From contig PDPU01000039.1 in assembly GCA_002746645.1 (NCBI GenBank), positions 1-64,000 on the forward strand: a stretch of 64,000 nucleotides of DNA. The letters are read 5' to 3'. The stretch's first letter is position 1. Each line of letters opens with the position of its first letter. Origin of the DNA: Gammaproteobacteria bacterium. GTDB taxonomy: Bacteria > Pseudomonadota > Gammaproteobacteria > Granulosicoccales > Granulosicoccaceae. Shown one piece after another: positions 50,119 through 60,530 of this stretch. A model generated the notes under the pieces. It did no database searches, was not told where the DNA came from, and worked only from the letters and a program-made list of their open reading frames with translations. The position numbers were made by a program, and so were the translations under genes.

Positions 50119-51015
50119 ATGCACGTTTCCAACGAAGTCCGGAATGCCCTCGACCAGGGCAAGGCCGTGGTCGCGCTCGAAAGCACCATCATCACTCACG
50201 GCATGCCCTGGCCCGAAAACCGCGACACCGCGATCGCTGTCGAGCAACGCGTGCGCGACGCTGGCGCGGTGCCCGCGACCATCGCCATCCTTGGCGGCGA
50301 GATACACATTGGCCTCGACGCGGCAGCCATCGAAATGCTTGCCCGCGCCGACGAGGTCATGAAGCTTTCGCGCGCCGACCTTGCCTCGGCGCTGGCCAGA
50401 GGCAGCCATGGCTCCACGACGGTGGCGGCAACCATGATCCTCGCCGAACGGGCCGGCATCGAGGTGTTCGCCACGGGTGGCATCGGCGGCGTGCACCGGG
50501 GTGCCGCGACGAGCTTCGATATCTCGGCCGACCTTCGGGAACTCGCGCAGAGCCGCGTTCACGTGGTCTGCGCCGGTGCCAAGGCGATACTCGATCTTCC
50601 CGCAACGCTCGAAGTGCTCGAAACGCTCGGCGTGCCCGTGGTGGCCTGGCGGCAGGACGAACTGCCGGCGTTCTGGTCGCGTGCGAGTGGCATCGCCGCA
50701 CCGAGCCGCATCGACGAACTCGACAGCCTCGTGCGTTTCATCCGCGCGCGGGATGAACTCGCGCTTGGCGGTGGCGTACTGATTGCCAATCCGGTACCCG
50801 CAAACGACGAAATACCGCGCGCGGAAATGCAGGGCTACATCGACACGGCGATCGCCGAATCGGTGGCCGCAGGCATCGGCGGCAAGGCCGTCACACCCTG
50901 GCTGCTGCAGCGCATCGTCGAGATCACCGGGGGGCGCAGCCTTGTGACCAACCGCGCACTGATCGAGAACAACGCCACACTTGCGGCACAACTCGCCGTG
51001 ACACTGACCATCTGA
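50119..51015 (+). CDS. psuG: Pseudouridine-5'-phosphate glycosidase
   Basis: VVALESTIITHGMPWPENRDTAIAVE...KLSRADLASALARGSHGSTTVAATMILAERAGIEVFATGGIGGVHRG. Confidence 0.95.
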   Translation: MHVSNEVRNALDQGKAVVALESTIITHGMPWPENRDTAIAVEQRVRDAGAVPATIAILGGEIHIGLDAAAIEMLARADEVMKLSRADLASALARGSHGSTTVAATMILAERAGIEVFATGGIGGVHRGAATSFDISADLRELAQSRVHVVCAGAKAILDLPATLEVLETLGVPVVAWRQDELPAFWSRASGIAAPSRIDELDSLVRFIRARDELALGGGVLIANPVPANDEIPRAEMQGYIDTAIAESVAAGIGGKAVTPWLLQRIVEITGGRSLVTNRALIENNATLAAQLAVTLTI

Positions 51016-51095
51016 AGCCGCAATAACTCGAACCGACAACGCGCTCGCCGCGTCATGTAAGTGCCGTTCCCGGTGAGTGTCGGCCCTGGCCGGCG

Positions 51096-51140
51096 CCAAC
51101 CACACCAACCACACCAACCACGACTACCGCGCCTACCGCA
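51096..51140. repeat. Decaying 9-bp tandem array, five units, running over the stop codon of the GlxA-type gene
   Basis: ccaaccaca, ccaaccaca, ccaaccacg, actaccgcg, cctaccgca. Confidence 0.75.
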
Positions 51141-52119
51141 ACAGTTCCGATGCCCGTCGCCGCTCGTCTCGTGGCGTCAGCGAGAAATTCTCGCGATAGC
51201 ATTTCGAGAAATGCGGAGCCGATACGAACCCGCAGGCCTGAGCGACATCGAGAATCGGCATACCGGTCTGCAGGAGCAGCTGTCGCGCTCGTTCGAGACG
51301 CAGTTCGAGATAGTAGCGGGTCGGCACGCACTGCAGGTAACGCTGGAAGAGGCGCTCGAGCTGCCGCCGCGACAGGCCCACATGCCGCGACAGTTCATCG
51401 AGCCCGATTGGCTCCTCGATGTTGGCTTCCATGAGCGCCAGCGCTTCGGCCAGTTTCGGCTGCGCCGCACCCACGCGCTGCGTCAGTGGCACCTTCTGCT
51501 TTTCGTGACGATCGCGAATGCGCTCGAGCATGAACTGTTCGGCAATGCGCGAGGCGATGGACGCACCGCAACGCACTCTGACGTCGTAGAGCATCATGTC
51601 GATCGGTGCGATGCCACCGGCACAGCTCAGGCGATCACGATCGATCTCGAACAGTTCGGCCGAAACCACGAGTTCGGGGAAGGCTTCACGAAAGGCCGCC
51701 ACGTTTTCCCAGTGGATGGTGCAACGATAGCCATCGAGCACCCCGGCTCGTGCCAGCAGCCAGCTACCGGTACAGATACCGCCAAGCGTGGCCCCTTTCG
51801 CTGCCAGTTGACGAAGTGCCTGCATCAGGGCTTCGCTGTCGGTCTGATGCACGTCCAGCCCCGCGGCAACCAGCACGGCATCGATGTCGGCGCTCGAGGC
51901 AGCAGACTCGGCCAGTGATACATCGACCGCCAGCGACAGACCGTTGCTTGCCGCCACGGCATCGCCGTCGAGCGACACCAGTTGCCAGCGATAGTGCTCA
52001 CATCCGGCGAGCTGGTTTGCCATGCGCATGACTTCGATCGCCCCTGTCAGGGCGAGCATGGAGAACTTCGGTATCAGCACCAGCGCGACCCGCGCCGGCT
52101 GTTCCTGGTGGCCGATCAT
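51133..52119 (-). CDS. GlxA-type transcriptional regulator (GATase1-like + AraC HTH)
   Basis: VALVLIPKFSMLALTGAIEVMRMANQL...GGICTGSWLLARAGVLDGYRCTIHWE...LDELSRHVGLSRRQLERLFQRYLQCVPTRYYLELRLERAR. Confidence 0.9.
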   Translation of the reverse strand: MIGHQEQPARVALVLIPKFSMLALTGAIEVMRMANQLAGCEHYRWQLVSLDGDAVAASNGLSLAVDVSLAESAASSADIDAVLVAAGLDVHQTDSEALMQALRQLAAKGATLGGICTGSWLLARAGVLDGYRCTIHWENVAAFREAFPELVVSAELFEIDRDRLSCAGGIAPIDMMLYDVRVRCGASIASRIAEQFMLERIRDRHEKQKVPLTQRVGAAQPKLAEALALMEANIEEPIGLDELSRHVGLSRRQLERLFQRYLQCVPTRYYLELRLERARQLLLQTGMPILDVAQACGFVSAPHFSKCYRENFSLTPRDERRRASELLR

Positions 52120-52304
52120 GAGCGGATCATGACACGGGAACGGCCGCCATGCCAGCATTCCGATCACCTTTCCAATCCGGCGAATGGCGCCGCTCTTGTG
52201 CATCCGACATCTGACCGACCACGGTATCGCTCACCGGCACCCGGCCGGCCACGGCGCCACTCGTGCACGACTGAGCGGCCGGCGTCCCTGCCGGGGGAAA
52301 CGGG

Positions 52305-53858
52305 TCAGTAGTTGGCGTCGGGGAACTCGCTCTTCCGGCGCGTCACGAAGTCCTTCAGCGCCTCGTCCACAGCAGGGTCGATGGGCGGCGCTTCGTAGGA
52401 CTCCAGCGATTGTTTCCAGAGATTGTTGGCGCGCTGCTCGGCACTCAGCGAGCCTTCCGACTCCCACTGCTCGAAGCTGTTGTTGTCGGCAATGTTCGAA
52501 CGCCAGAAGGCGCTCTCGAAGTTCGCCTGGGTGTGCGCCGAGCCGAGGAAGTGGTTGCCGGGGCCGACCTCGCGGAAGGCATCGAGTGCCTGCCCGTTTT
52601 CGCTGAGATCGACACCGGAGAGGAACACGCCGAGAGCACTGGCCTGATCGGCATCCATCATGAATTTCTCGTAGCTCATGACCAGACCGCCTTCGAGCCA
52701 GCCGGCCGTGTGCAGCATGAAGTTGACACCGGCAAGCCCCGCGGCCTGCATGGTGATGGCGGCCTCGTAGGCAGCCTGAGCATCGGCGATCTTCGAGGCG
52801 CAGAGTCCGCCACCACTGCGGAAGGGCACGCCCAGCCGCCGCGCCAGTTCGCCGATGATGTACATGACCTGCGATGGTTCGGGCGAGCCGAAGGTGGGCG
52901 CACCCGACTGCATCGACACCGAACTGGCGAAGGTACCCAGCACCACCGGCGCTCCGGGACGCACGAGTTGCACGAAGGCCATCCCGGCCATTGCTTCGGC
53001 CAGGATCTGGGCCGCGGTGCCGGCGACGGTCACGGGAGACATGGCACCGGCAAGAATGAAGGGCGAAACCACACAGGCCTGATTGGCACGCGCGTACACC
53101 TTGGCCGCACCGAGCATGGTGTCGTCGAAGGTCAGCGGCGAGTTGGCGTTGATGAGATTGATCACCACCGTTTTCTCGTTGCCGGTTTCAGGATCGATGA
53201 AATCGTCGCCGAAGAGGATCTTCACCATGTCCACCGTATCCTGGGCACGCTCGGGCGCCGTGACCGACCCCATGAAGGGCTTGTCGCTGTAGCGCATGTG
53301 CGTGTAGACCATGTCGAAGTGGCGCTTGTTGACGGGCAGATCCACCGGCTCGCAGATGGTGCCGCCCGAGTGATGCAGCCCCGGCGCCATGTAGGCCAGC
53401 TTGACGAAGTTCTGGAAGTCCTCGATGGTGGCGTAGCGACGGCCCTTGTCGAGGTCTCTGACGAAGGGCGAGCCATAGGCGGGCACGAGCACGGTGTGAT
53501 CGCCACCGATGACCACGGATCGCTCGGCATTCCGCGCGTGCTGAGTGAACTGGCTCGGGGCGTTGTCCTGAATGAGTTTCCGGCAGAAGCCGCGCGGGAA
53601 CCGCACGCGTTCACCCTGCACGTCGGCGCCGGCCTCGCGCCACAGATCCAGCGCTTCGGCATCGTCACGGAAATCGATGCCGATTTCCTCGAGAATGGTG
53701 TCGGCGTTGGCTTCGATCAGCGCGAAACCCTCGTCGTTCAGTATCCGGTAATACGGAATGCCTCGCTTGATGTAGGCCGGGGCTCGGGAACCGCCTGCCG
53801 CACGCGCACGACGCGCTTCTCTTCCACCACCTCGCCGCCTGCGCGGTGCTCGACTTTC
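52305..53858 (-). CDS. MttB-family (non-pyrrolysine) trimethylamine methyltransferase homologue
   Basis: GIPYYRILNDEGFALIEANADTILEEIGIDF...GLHHSGGTICEPVDLP...EAMAGMAFVQLVRPGAPVVLGTF; continuous ORF without an internal stop. Confidence 0.9.
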   Translation of the reverse strand, partial: ESRAPRRRRGGGREARRARAAGGSRAPAYIKRGIPYYRILNDEGFALIEANADTILEEIGIDFRDDAEALDLWREAGADVQGERVRFPRGFCRKLIQDNAPSQFTQHARNAERSVVIGGDHTVLVPAYGSPFVRDLDKGRRYATIEDFQNFVKLAYMAPGLHHSGGTICEPVDLPVNKRHFDMVYTHMRYSDKPFMGSVTAPERAQDTVDMVKILFGDDFIDPETGNEKTVVINLINANSPLTFDDTMLGAAKVYARANQACVVSPFILAGAMSPVTVAGTAAQILAEAMAGMAFVQLVRPGAPVVLGTFASSVSMQSGAPTFGSPEPSQVMYIIGELARRLGVPFRSGGGLCASKIADAQAAYEAAITMQAAGLAGVNFMLHTAGWLEGGLVMSYEKFMMDADQASALGVFLSGVDLSENGQALDAFREVGPGNHFLGSAHTQANFESAFWRSNIADNNSFEQWESEGSLSAEQRANNLWKQSLESYEAPPIDPAVDEALKDFVTRRKSEFPDANY

Positions 53859-53914
53859 GCTCATTCGCCTTGCTCCTGAAAAAAGACCCACCTGTGCCAT
53901 TCGGGCACAAGATC

Positions 53915-54463
53915 TTACAAAGGAGTGCAGCTTCTCACGAAATCGAGTTGCTCGCGTGTCTGAATGCGGCGGCGATTGTCTCGACGCACCGCTTTGACGG
54001 CCTCGTCGGGTGTCTCGCCCAGTTCGACGAGGAGCCGTGCGCCGATCATGCCCGTGCGTCCCAGCCCGGCATAGCAGTGCAATGCCACCCGTTCGCCGAT
54101 CCGGAGTGCATGGCGAATGCGCTCACCCTCCACCGCCCATCGATCCTCGAAGGCCTGATCGGGGATATCCATGTCGATGATGGGCAGGTGCAACCACCAC
54201 ATGCCAGCATTGCGCACCAGGCGGGGAATCACCTCGACCTTGTTCATCGTGAACTCGTGCGGCTCGATCAAACTCACGACCCCGTTGGCCCCCCAGTCCG
54301 CAAGGGCGGCAAGATCGGCCGCGAGCAGCCGGCCGGTACTGGTTGCAACGGGTTCGATGCGGGTACCGGGACAGGCAAACAGCCCGAGGCAGCCAACGCT
54401 GCCGGGTACCGGAACGGTATCGATCTGATTGGGGCTCGGGCCCCTGGGCTTGCGGAAAACCAT
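53915..54463 (-). CDS. Dual-specificity/tyrosine phosphatase-like protein
   Basis: LHCYAGLGRTGMIGARLLVELGETPDEAV matches the HCxxGxxR(S/T) signature. Confidence 0.82.
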   Translation of the reverse strand: MVFRKPRGPSPNQIDTVPVPGSVGCLGLFACPGTRIEPVATSTGRLLAADLAALADWGANGVVSLIEPHEFTMNKVEVIPRLVRNAGMWWLHLPIIDMDIPDQAFEDRWAVEGERIRHALRIGERVALHCYAGLGRTGMIGARLLVELGETPDEAVKAVRRDNRRRIQTREQLDFVRSCTPL

Positions 54464-54601
54464 GTGCGAAGTTTAGTCCCTGGCCGAAAGTCTTGCCTGA
54501 CGCTCGACACAATACCGGTGTGAGAAACGTCTCATCTGCGCCGAAGCAAGCCAGCGTCAGAGATGGGAAACCATGCAAGGCCCCTGAAGGGCCGCACGAG
54601 A

Positions 54602-55882
54602 CTAGTTCAACCAGACAGACACGCTGCGTCGCAGCCTGCCGAGTCGTTGCCGCACGGCCTGCGTCGAGCGATACAGGAACCCGGGCAACGGCCGTTGCAC
54701 CGCTTCGAGCTTCCACATCGGCGAACAAATGCAGCCGAGATCGGCCTTGTAGGAGTCGATGTCTCCGCGCATGAAATCGTAGCGATGGATACCACGCGCC
54801 CGGCAATGCTGCATGAGCGCGAGGTGCGCCGTGGTCAGCGACAGATACCGGTTGGCGCCCTGACTCGAGAACCCACTCTGATAATAATGACAGACATTGT
54901 TGTCTTCGAAAACGTAGATCACGGCAAGCAGGCGCGGCCCGAGCCGGAAGCGCAGAATATCGGCCTGACCTGCCGCAAGAAAACTGCGCCCGACTCGACG
55001 ATGAAACTCGCGGAAACGTTCGGAGGCGAAAATGCTGCGTCGACCCTTGGCCATCTGCCGCTCGTGACCGAGTTCCATGAGATCCCGGAAGGCCACGTCG
55101 AAACGTTCATCGGCCGTGCCGGCAACACCTGCCGCGATCGTTGCTTCGGCAAGGTCTGCGGAGCCTGTTGCCTCTGCCGCGAGCAGGGAATCGAGCACCG
55201 GACTGCCGTCACGTTCGAGTGCCCGCAGGCTTCTTCTGATGCGCGCGGCGCGACTCGGGGCGAGACGCGCGAGGTAGTCACTTTCGCTACCGGCAAGATC
55301 GACTTCGAAACGTGCTCCGGCTGCATGCAGTTCGAGCCCCTCGACTGCCGCATTCCTTGCCAGCAAGACGAGATTCGCATCATCGAGCAGGCAACGGAAC
55401 TCGATGCGATACCACGAACCATTGCCGCGAAGGTGCTCGGCCAGCAAGGCGAGACTCGCCGCGCGGTGTTCGGGGTCGACAAGGAAATCGAGGTACTCGG
55501 TGACGACTTCATCCCGTCGGCTTTCTCCGGTACCGAGGAACATCAGCGTGAACAAGCCCGTGAAACGCTGGCGCTTGAGGTAGGCCGGCAGCAGTCCGAC
55601 AAGCCGGCCATCGTCGTCGCGCACCGTCACGATGTGGAGGCGATCGCCCGCCGAGCGGTAGACCGACCACCAGTTGCAGTGCCAGAGCCAGCGGCAGAAC
55701 ACGGTGGCGCCCGGCACCCTTGACAGCAGTTCGCACCACTCGGATTCGAGGGCCTGGAACCTCGCCTCGTCAGCGATGACCGAGAGGCGATAGTCGGCTT
55801 GCACGGCATCATCGAACACCCTGTTATCGCTTCGACAACGGGGCGATATCGGCCCTGATTCCGCGTGATATGCTGCTGTCAT
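54602..55882 (-). CDS. CelD/BcsL-type GNAT (Acetyltransf_6) acetyltransferase
   Basis: ALESEWCELLSRVPGATVFCRWLWHCNWWSVY...HRYDFMRGDIDSYKADLGCI. True start is uncertain and may be further downstream. Confidence 0.75.
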   Translation of the reverse strand: MTAAYHAESGPISPRCRSDNRVFDDAVQADYRLSVIADEARFQALESEWCELLSRVPGATVFCRWLWHCNWWSVYRSAGDRLHIVTVRDDDGRLVGLLPAYLKRQRFTGLFTLMFLGTGESRRDEVVTEYLDFLVDPEHRAASLALLAEHLRGNGSWYRIEFRCLLDDANLVLLARNAAVEGLELHAAGARFEVDLAGSESDYLARLAPSRAARIRRSLRALERDGSPVLDSLLAAEATGSADLAEATIAAGVAGTADERFDVAFRDLMELGHERQMAKGRRSIFASERFREFHRRVGRSFLAAGQADILRFRLGPRLLAVIYVFEDNNVCHYYQSGFSSQGANRYLSLTTAHLALMQHCRARGIHRYDFMRGDIDSYKADLGCICSPMWKLEAVQRPLPGFLYRSTQAVRQRLGRLRRSVSVWLN

Positions 55883-57002
55883 GGAAAACAAATTGCATTC
55901 GCTGCTGGCTTCTCGGCGAGTGTTGCTCGCCGATGGCGCCACTGGTACCAACCTCTTTGCCGTCGGACTTGAAACGGGTGACGCACCGGAACTCTGGAAC
56001 GTCGATCATCCCGAGCGCATCGCAGCCCTTCACAGGAGCTTCGTCGACGCCGGGTCGGACATCATCCTGACCAATTCCTTCGGAGGCACGCGCTACCGCC
56101 TCGACCTGCACAAGGCGGGCCATCGCGTTGCCGAACTCAACCGTCGAGCTGCCGAAATCGCCCGCGAAGAGGCCGAAAGGCCACGTAACGCAGGCGATAC
56201 GGATCGCATCGTACTCGTCGCGGGTTCCATCGGCCCGACCGGCGAAATCCTCGAACCAAGCGGCGCACTGTCCATCGAAGCGGCGAGCGAGGCCTTTCGC
56301 GAACAGGCCGAGGCACTCGCCGCCGGTGGCGCCGACATCTTCTGGATCGAGACGATTTCCTCGAAAGAAGAGATCCGCGCAGCGATACTCGGAACCGCCG
56401 GACTGGGCCTGCCCATCGCCTTTACGGTCAGCATCGACACCAACGGTCGCACCATGATGGGCTTGACCGCTTCCGACACCCTGCACATCGGCGCCGAACT
56501 CGAAACCGAACTCGAGCAAGCCGCCAGGGAAACAGGGAAAGACTCCGTCGACGCGCCACTGATTGCGGCGGTCGGCACCAATTGTGGCATCGGCGCATCG
56601 GAAGTGGTGGCAGCAATCGTGAACATCTGCAAGGCTGGCGAGTCACTAGACTACCGACCGGCCTTCGTCGCCAAGGCGAACTGTGGCATTCCCGAGTACG
56701 TCGATGGCAAGATCGTCTACAACGGCACGCCCGAGCTCATGAGCGAATACGTGATCCTGGCGGCCAATGCCGGTGCCCGCATCATCGGTGGCTGCTGTGG
56801 CACCACCCCTGCGCATGTCGCCGCCATGCGCAAGTCACTCGATGCCTGGACACCCGGCCCGGCACCGACCCTGGCCGATATCGAAGCCTCTCTCGGCGAG
56901 GTTTCCACAGGGGCGAAAGCCCAGCTTGCCGGCGATCTTTCGGTGGCCGGCGGTTCGGCTTCGGGGCGCGGGGTACGCCGATCACGTCGGCGGCGCAGCT
57001 GA
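55881..57002 (+). CDS. Betaine-homocysteine S-methyltransferase-type protein
   Basis: VLLADGATGTNLFAVGLETGDAPELWNVDHPERIAALHRSFVDAGSDIILTNSFGGTRYRL...ARIIGGCCGTTPAHVAAM (zinc-ligand GGCCG). Confidence 0.9.
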   Translation: MENKLHSLLASRRVLLADGATGTNLFAVGLETGDAPELWNVDHPERIAALHRSFVDAGSDIILTNSFGGTRYRLDLHKAGHRVAELNRRAAEIAREEAERPRNAGDTDRIVLVAGSIGPTGEILEPSGALSIEAASEAFREQAEALAAGGADIFWIETISSKEEIRAAILGTAGLGLPIAFTVSIDTNGRTMMGLTASDTLHIGAELETELEQAARETGKDSVDAPLIAAVGTNCGIGASEVVAAIVNICKAGESLDYRPAFVAKANCGIPEYVDGKIVYNGTPELMSEYVILAANAGARIIGGCCGTTPAHVAAMRKSLDAWTPGPAPTLADIEASLGEVSTGAKAQLAGDLSVAGGSASGRGVRRSRRRRS

Positions 57003-57092
57003 ATCGGATAGCCGGCCAGCAACCCGCACCCCGGGCTCCGCCCTGCCCGACCAGTCCCGCAGCAGGAAACCAGTCGGGCTTGAACGACACCG

Positions 57093-59408
57093 TCAGTGGT
57101 TCTCGAGTGTGTCCTGCAGCGCCGTGTAGGCGGGTTTCATTGCATAGCGCTCGGTGAACAGCAGCGGTTTTGCGCTCGCGAACCAGGAATACCGGTCGGT
57201 GAAACCCCAGGTCTGAAAACCCCTGCAGGCGGGTTGATCGAGGCAGATGCGCATGATCTCGGCATAGGCATTGGCCTGGTCGTCGAGATCATCGCCGTCA
57301 TTGATGCGTACATCGGTTTCGGTGATGTAGATATCGAGCCCGAGATCGGCAAAGCGCTGGAAGTTCCGGCGCACGCTCTCGAAGTCGTCGAAATGGCTCC
57401 AGACGTGCATCTGAAAACCCACGCCATCGATGGGTGTTCCTGCATCGAGCTCACGCTTGATCATCTCGTACATTGCATTCGACTTCGGGCCTTCCCAGGC
57501 GACGTCATAGTCGTTGTAGAGGAGTGTCGCCGTGGGGTCCACCTCGCGCGCCTTGCGGAAGGCGGCACCGATGTACTCCTCGCCCATGCCCCTGTACCAG
57601 ACGGAATCGCGAAAGGAGCCGTCCTTCTCGAAGGCCTCGTTGACGACATCCCACATGGCCACACGACCGACGTAGCGTCCCGCCAGCAGTTCGATGTATT
57701 CCTCCAGCACGGGCGCAACCTCATCTCCTTCGAGTGCCTTCACCCAGGGCGGCAACTGCGCGTACCAGATCAGCGGGTGACCGTGCAGTGCCATGCCATT
57801 GGCTTCGGCGAAGTCGGCAAGATGATCGGCGTCGTCCCAGCGGAAGACGTCGCGTGCCGGCCAGATCCAGCCCATCTTGTGGGAGTTTTCCGGCGTCACG
57901 ATGTTGAACTCCTCGGCCGCAATGGCTGCATAGAGTTCGTTGTCGGCGATCGTTGCGGAATTGAGCGTGGCGGCATAGCCGACCAGCAGACCTCGCTCGT
58001 CGGCGAGATCGCGGAGGCGCTTGCCGGGACGTTCGAAATCGGCGGGATCGGCCACCGTTACCGTGATGGTGCGCTCGTGGAAGAGTTCGGGATCAGTGGC
58101 ATCCACGGCACGGAAGGTCATCCGGGTATCACCGATGTCGCTCTGTTGCGTTGGCCAGATCAGCGTGTAGGTGTCACCGCCGTCATGGATGAAACTGGCA
58201 CTGGCGGGAATGTCCACGGCCACGAGTTCGGGAATGTCGCCGTCGGGATCGACGCCCCGCACGGTCTGGTTCAGAGTGTCGCCCACACGGATGATCGGGT
58301 TGACGATGCCGTTGACGTGAGGCTCGAAATTCACCGGATTCTCTTCGTCGCGCTCCACCGTCAGTCGCACGCTCTGGCGAGTGCGCAACGAACTGTCCTC
58401 GGCGTCAACGGCGACCACGGTGATGACGGTTTCACCGAGATCGGCCGGTAGCGGTGACCAGCGAAAGGTGCGCGTACCATCGTGGTTGTCGTCGAAGCTT
58501 GCACCCACCGGCAGCCCTTCGATGTACAGGCCCGGCACCGTGCCGTCATTGTCGAAGGGCGTGACGACAAATTCGAAGTCGGTGCCCAGATAGGCGAATT
58601 GATCTTCGAGGTCGATGAGTTCCGGTGGTGAATTGCCGTCACTGGTGTCATCCGGGGGCGTTTCGGTATCCGTCTCGATCCCGGGTTCGGTCTCGGGTTC
58701 GTCTGTCCCGATCGTGAGCGTGATGGTAGCGCGCGTTTCCACGGTCGGGTCGAAGGCATCGGTCGCGACGAAAGTCAGACGCGTCTCGGCGGCGGCATCG
58801 GCCGCGGGAGCCCAGACGAACTGACGGCTGCCATCGCCGTTGTCGTGAAAGGTGGCGGTGTCCGGCGCATCGACCACCCGCACACCCGGCACCTGACCAT
58901 CGGGATCCGTCGGCGCGACGCGGAAGCTGAAACGCCCACCTTCTGCAACCGACTGGTCGCCGAGATTCTCGAAGACCGGGGGCTGATTGGCGACTCCGCC
59001 GTCGCCGCCCGCGCCTTTCTCGACCGTGATGGTCAGCGTGCGCTGCTGCACCAGCGTGGCATCGACGGCATCGACGGCCTCGAAACGAACGTTCCGCTCG
59101 CCCACATCAGTCACACCGGGCGTCCAGACCAGAGTTCGCGTACCGTCGCCATTGTCGTCGAAGCTTGCATTGTGGAGCCAGTCAAGCATCCTGACACCGG
59201 GAACATCGCCGTCAGGATCACTCGGACTGACGCGAACCCGCAGGGTTTCGCCCACGGCGACCGTCGCGGCACTCAAGGGCGCGAGTTCGGGCGGTGCATT
59301 CGCGAATGCGGGACTCGTGGAAACAAGCAATGCCGCGACCGCGACAAGCGCCTCCGGCGTGGCGGCTGAACCACGAAAAACACGGGGATACTCAAGAAAA
59401 CAAGTCAT
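57093..59408 (-). CDS. GH10 xylanase with N-terminal cadherin/Ig-like repeats
   Basis: ENSHKMGWIWPARDVFRWDDADHLADFAEANGMALHGHPLIWYAQLPPWVKAL...AMWDVVNEAF...DIYITETDVRI; upstream NQPPVFENLGDQSV-type repeats. Confidence 0.92.
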   Translation of the reverse strand: MTCFLEYPRVFRGSAATPEALVAVAALLVSTSPAFANAPPELAPLSAATVAVGETLRVRVSPSDPDGDVPGVRMLDWLHNASFDDNGDGTRTLVWTPGVTDVGERNVRFEAVDAVDATLVQQRTLTITVEKGAGGDGGVANQPPVFENLGDQSVAEGGRFSFRVAPTDPDGQVPGVRVVDAPDTATFHDNGDGSRQFVWAPAADAAAETRLTFVATDAFDPTVETRATITLTIGTDEPETEPGIETDTETPPDDTSDGNSPPELIDLEDQFAYLGTDFEFVVTPFDNDGTVPGLYIEGLPVGASFDDNHDGTRTFRWSPLPADLGETVITVVAVDAEDSSLRTRQSVRLTVERDEENPVNFEPHVNGIVNPIIRVGDTLNQTVRGVDPDGDIPELVAVDIPASASFIHDGGDTYTLIWPTQQSDIGDTRMTFRAVDATDPELFHERTITVTVADPADFERPGKRLRDLADERGLLVGYAATLNSATIADNELYAAIAAEEFNIVTPENSHKMGWIWPARDVFRWDDADHLADFAEANGMALHGHPLIWYAQLPPWVKALEGDEVAPVLEEYIELLAGRYVGRVAMWDVVNEAFEKDGSFRDSVWYRGMGEEYIGAAFRKAREVDPTATLLYNDYDVAWEGPKSNAMYEMIKRELDAGTPIDGVGFQMHVWSHFDDFESVRRNFQRFADLGLDIYITETDVRINDGDDLDDQANAYAEIMRICLDQPACRGFQTWGFTDRYSWFASAKPLLFTERYAMKPAYTALQDTLENH

Positions 59409-59690
59409 GCCTTCGTCCTCTACTGGCTGGTTGAAACCCGCTGTTGATACCCGCCGTCGAGCGTCGCGCGGAACCGCACATGTTACCAATCGGTATGACA
59501 AACTGGAAGTACAATCTGCAATATGAGCAGCCAGTAATCCCGGCACATCGAACGAACCATCGGCTCAGCCACGTTTCCCGCGCATGCGAGGGCATGCGAG
59601 GCGCCGGAATCCCGCACTTTGAAACACGCGCCAGCGCCACCAGAATGACGCCAGGATTTCCGACTACCGACACGACTTCTTCGGCACCCC

Positions 59691-60506
59691 ATGCTCAGCA
59701 CCAACCTGATCACCAACCTTCTTGCCCTGGCCGTGGTACTGGTCGGCTTCGCCCTGCCCGACCCTGCCGGTGGCGTGATACTCAGCATCGGACTGTTCGC
59801 GCTCTCGGGCGGACTCACCAACTGGCTTGCCATCCACATGCTGTTCGAGCGCATTCCAGGCATCTACGGTTCCGGCATCATCAGCCTGCATTTCGAGGAG
59901 TTCAAGGCGGGCATTCTCAGGATGGTGCACGAGGAACTGTTCAATCGCGAGAAAGTGGAAACCCTGCTCGCTCCGGCAGACGATGACCAACGCGCGCAGA
60001 CTGACAATGACCGAGGCGCTCCGGCAGACGACAACCAGATTGCACAGGCAAATGCTTCCCCGGACACGGAACTCCCCATCGATCTCGAACCGATCATTGC
60101 CGCCATCGATCTCGACAAGGCTTTCGACCAGCTCGTGGCAACCGTCATGGGTTCGAATCTCGGTGCCATGCTTGGCATGTTTGGTGGCGGCGAAGTGCTC
60201 GAACAATTGCGCGCGCCCTTCCGGAAACGCATGGCCGTCTTTCTCGAAGACATGGCCGCTTCACCCGAGTTCAGACAATCCCTGAGCCGCGAAATCGGCA
60301 AGCTCGCGAGCAGCGACCGATTCCTCGAGAAACTCGACCGACTGCTGCGCGCACGGCTCGATGAAATGACGCCCGACATGGTGCGCGACCTCATCCAGCG
60401 CATGATCAGGAAACATCTCGGCTGGCTCGTGATCTGGGGCGCGGTCTTCGGAGGCATCATCGGCCTCGCCGCCGCCCTGCTGAGACTGTATTTTCAATCT
60501 GTCTGA
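59691..60506 (+). CDS. DUF445-family membrane protein
   Basis: GLFALSGGLTNWLAIHMLFERIPGIYGSGIISLHFEEFKAGIL; N- and C-terminal TM segments. Confidence 0.85.
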   Translation: MLSTNLITNLLALAVVLVGFALPDPAGGVILSIGLFALSGGLTNWLAIHMLFERIPGIYGSGIISLHFEEFKAGILRMVHEELFNREKVETLLAPADDDQRAQTDNDRGAPADDNQIAQANASPDTELPIDLEPIIAAIDLDKAFDQLVATVMGSNLGAMLGMFGGGEVLEQLRAPFRKRMAVFLEDMAASPEFRQSLSREIGKLASSDRFLEKLDRLLRARLDEMTPDMVRDLIQRMIRKHLGWLVIWGAVFGGIIGLAAALLRLYFQSV

Positions 60507-60530
60507 CGATCGCGCACGTTCGGAAGCAGC

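Noticed and set aside
52305-53858. Pyrrolysine-containing MttB (in-frame amber)
   Set aside because: The ORF is continuous without an internal TAG and no pyl genes were seen; it fits the non-Pyl MttB superfamily.
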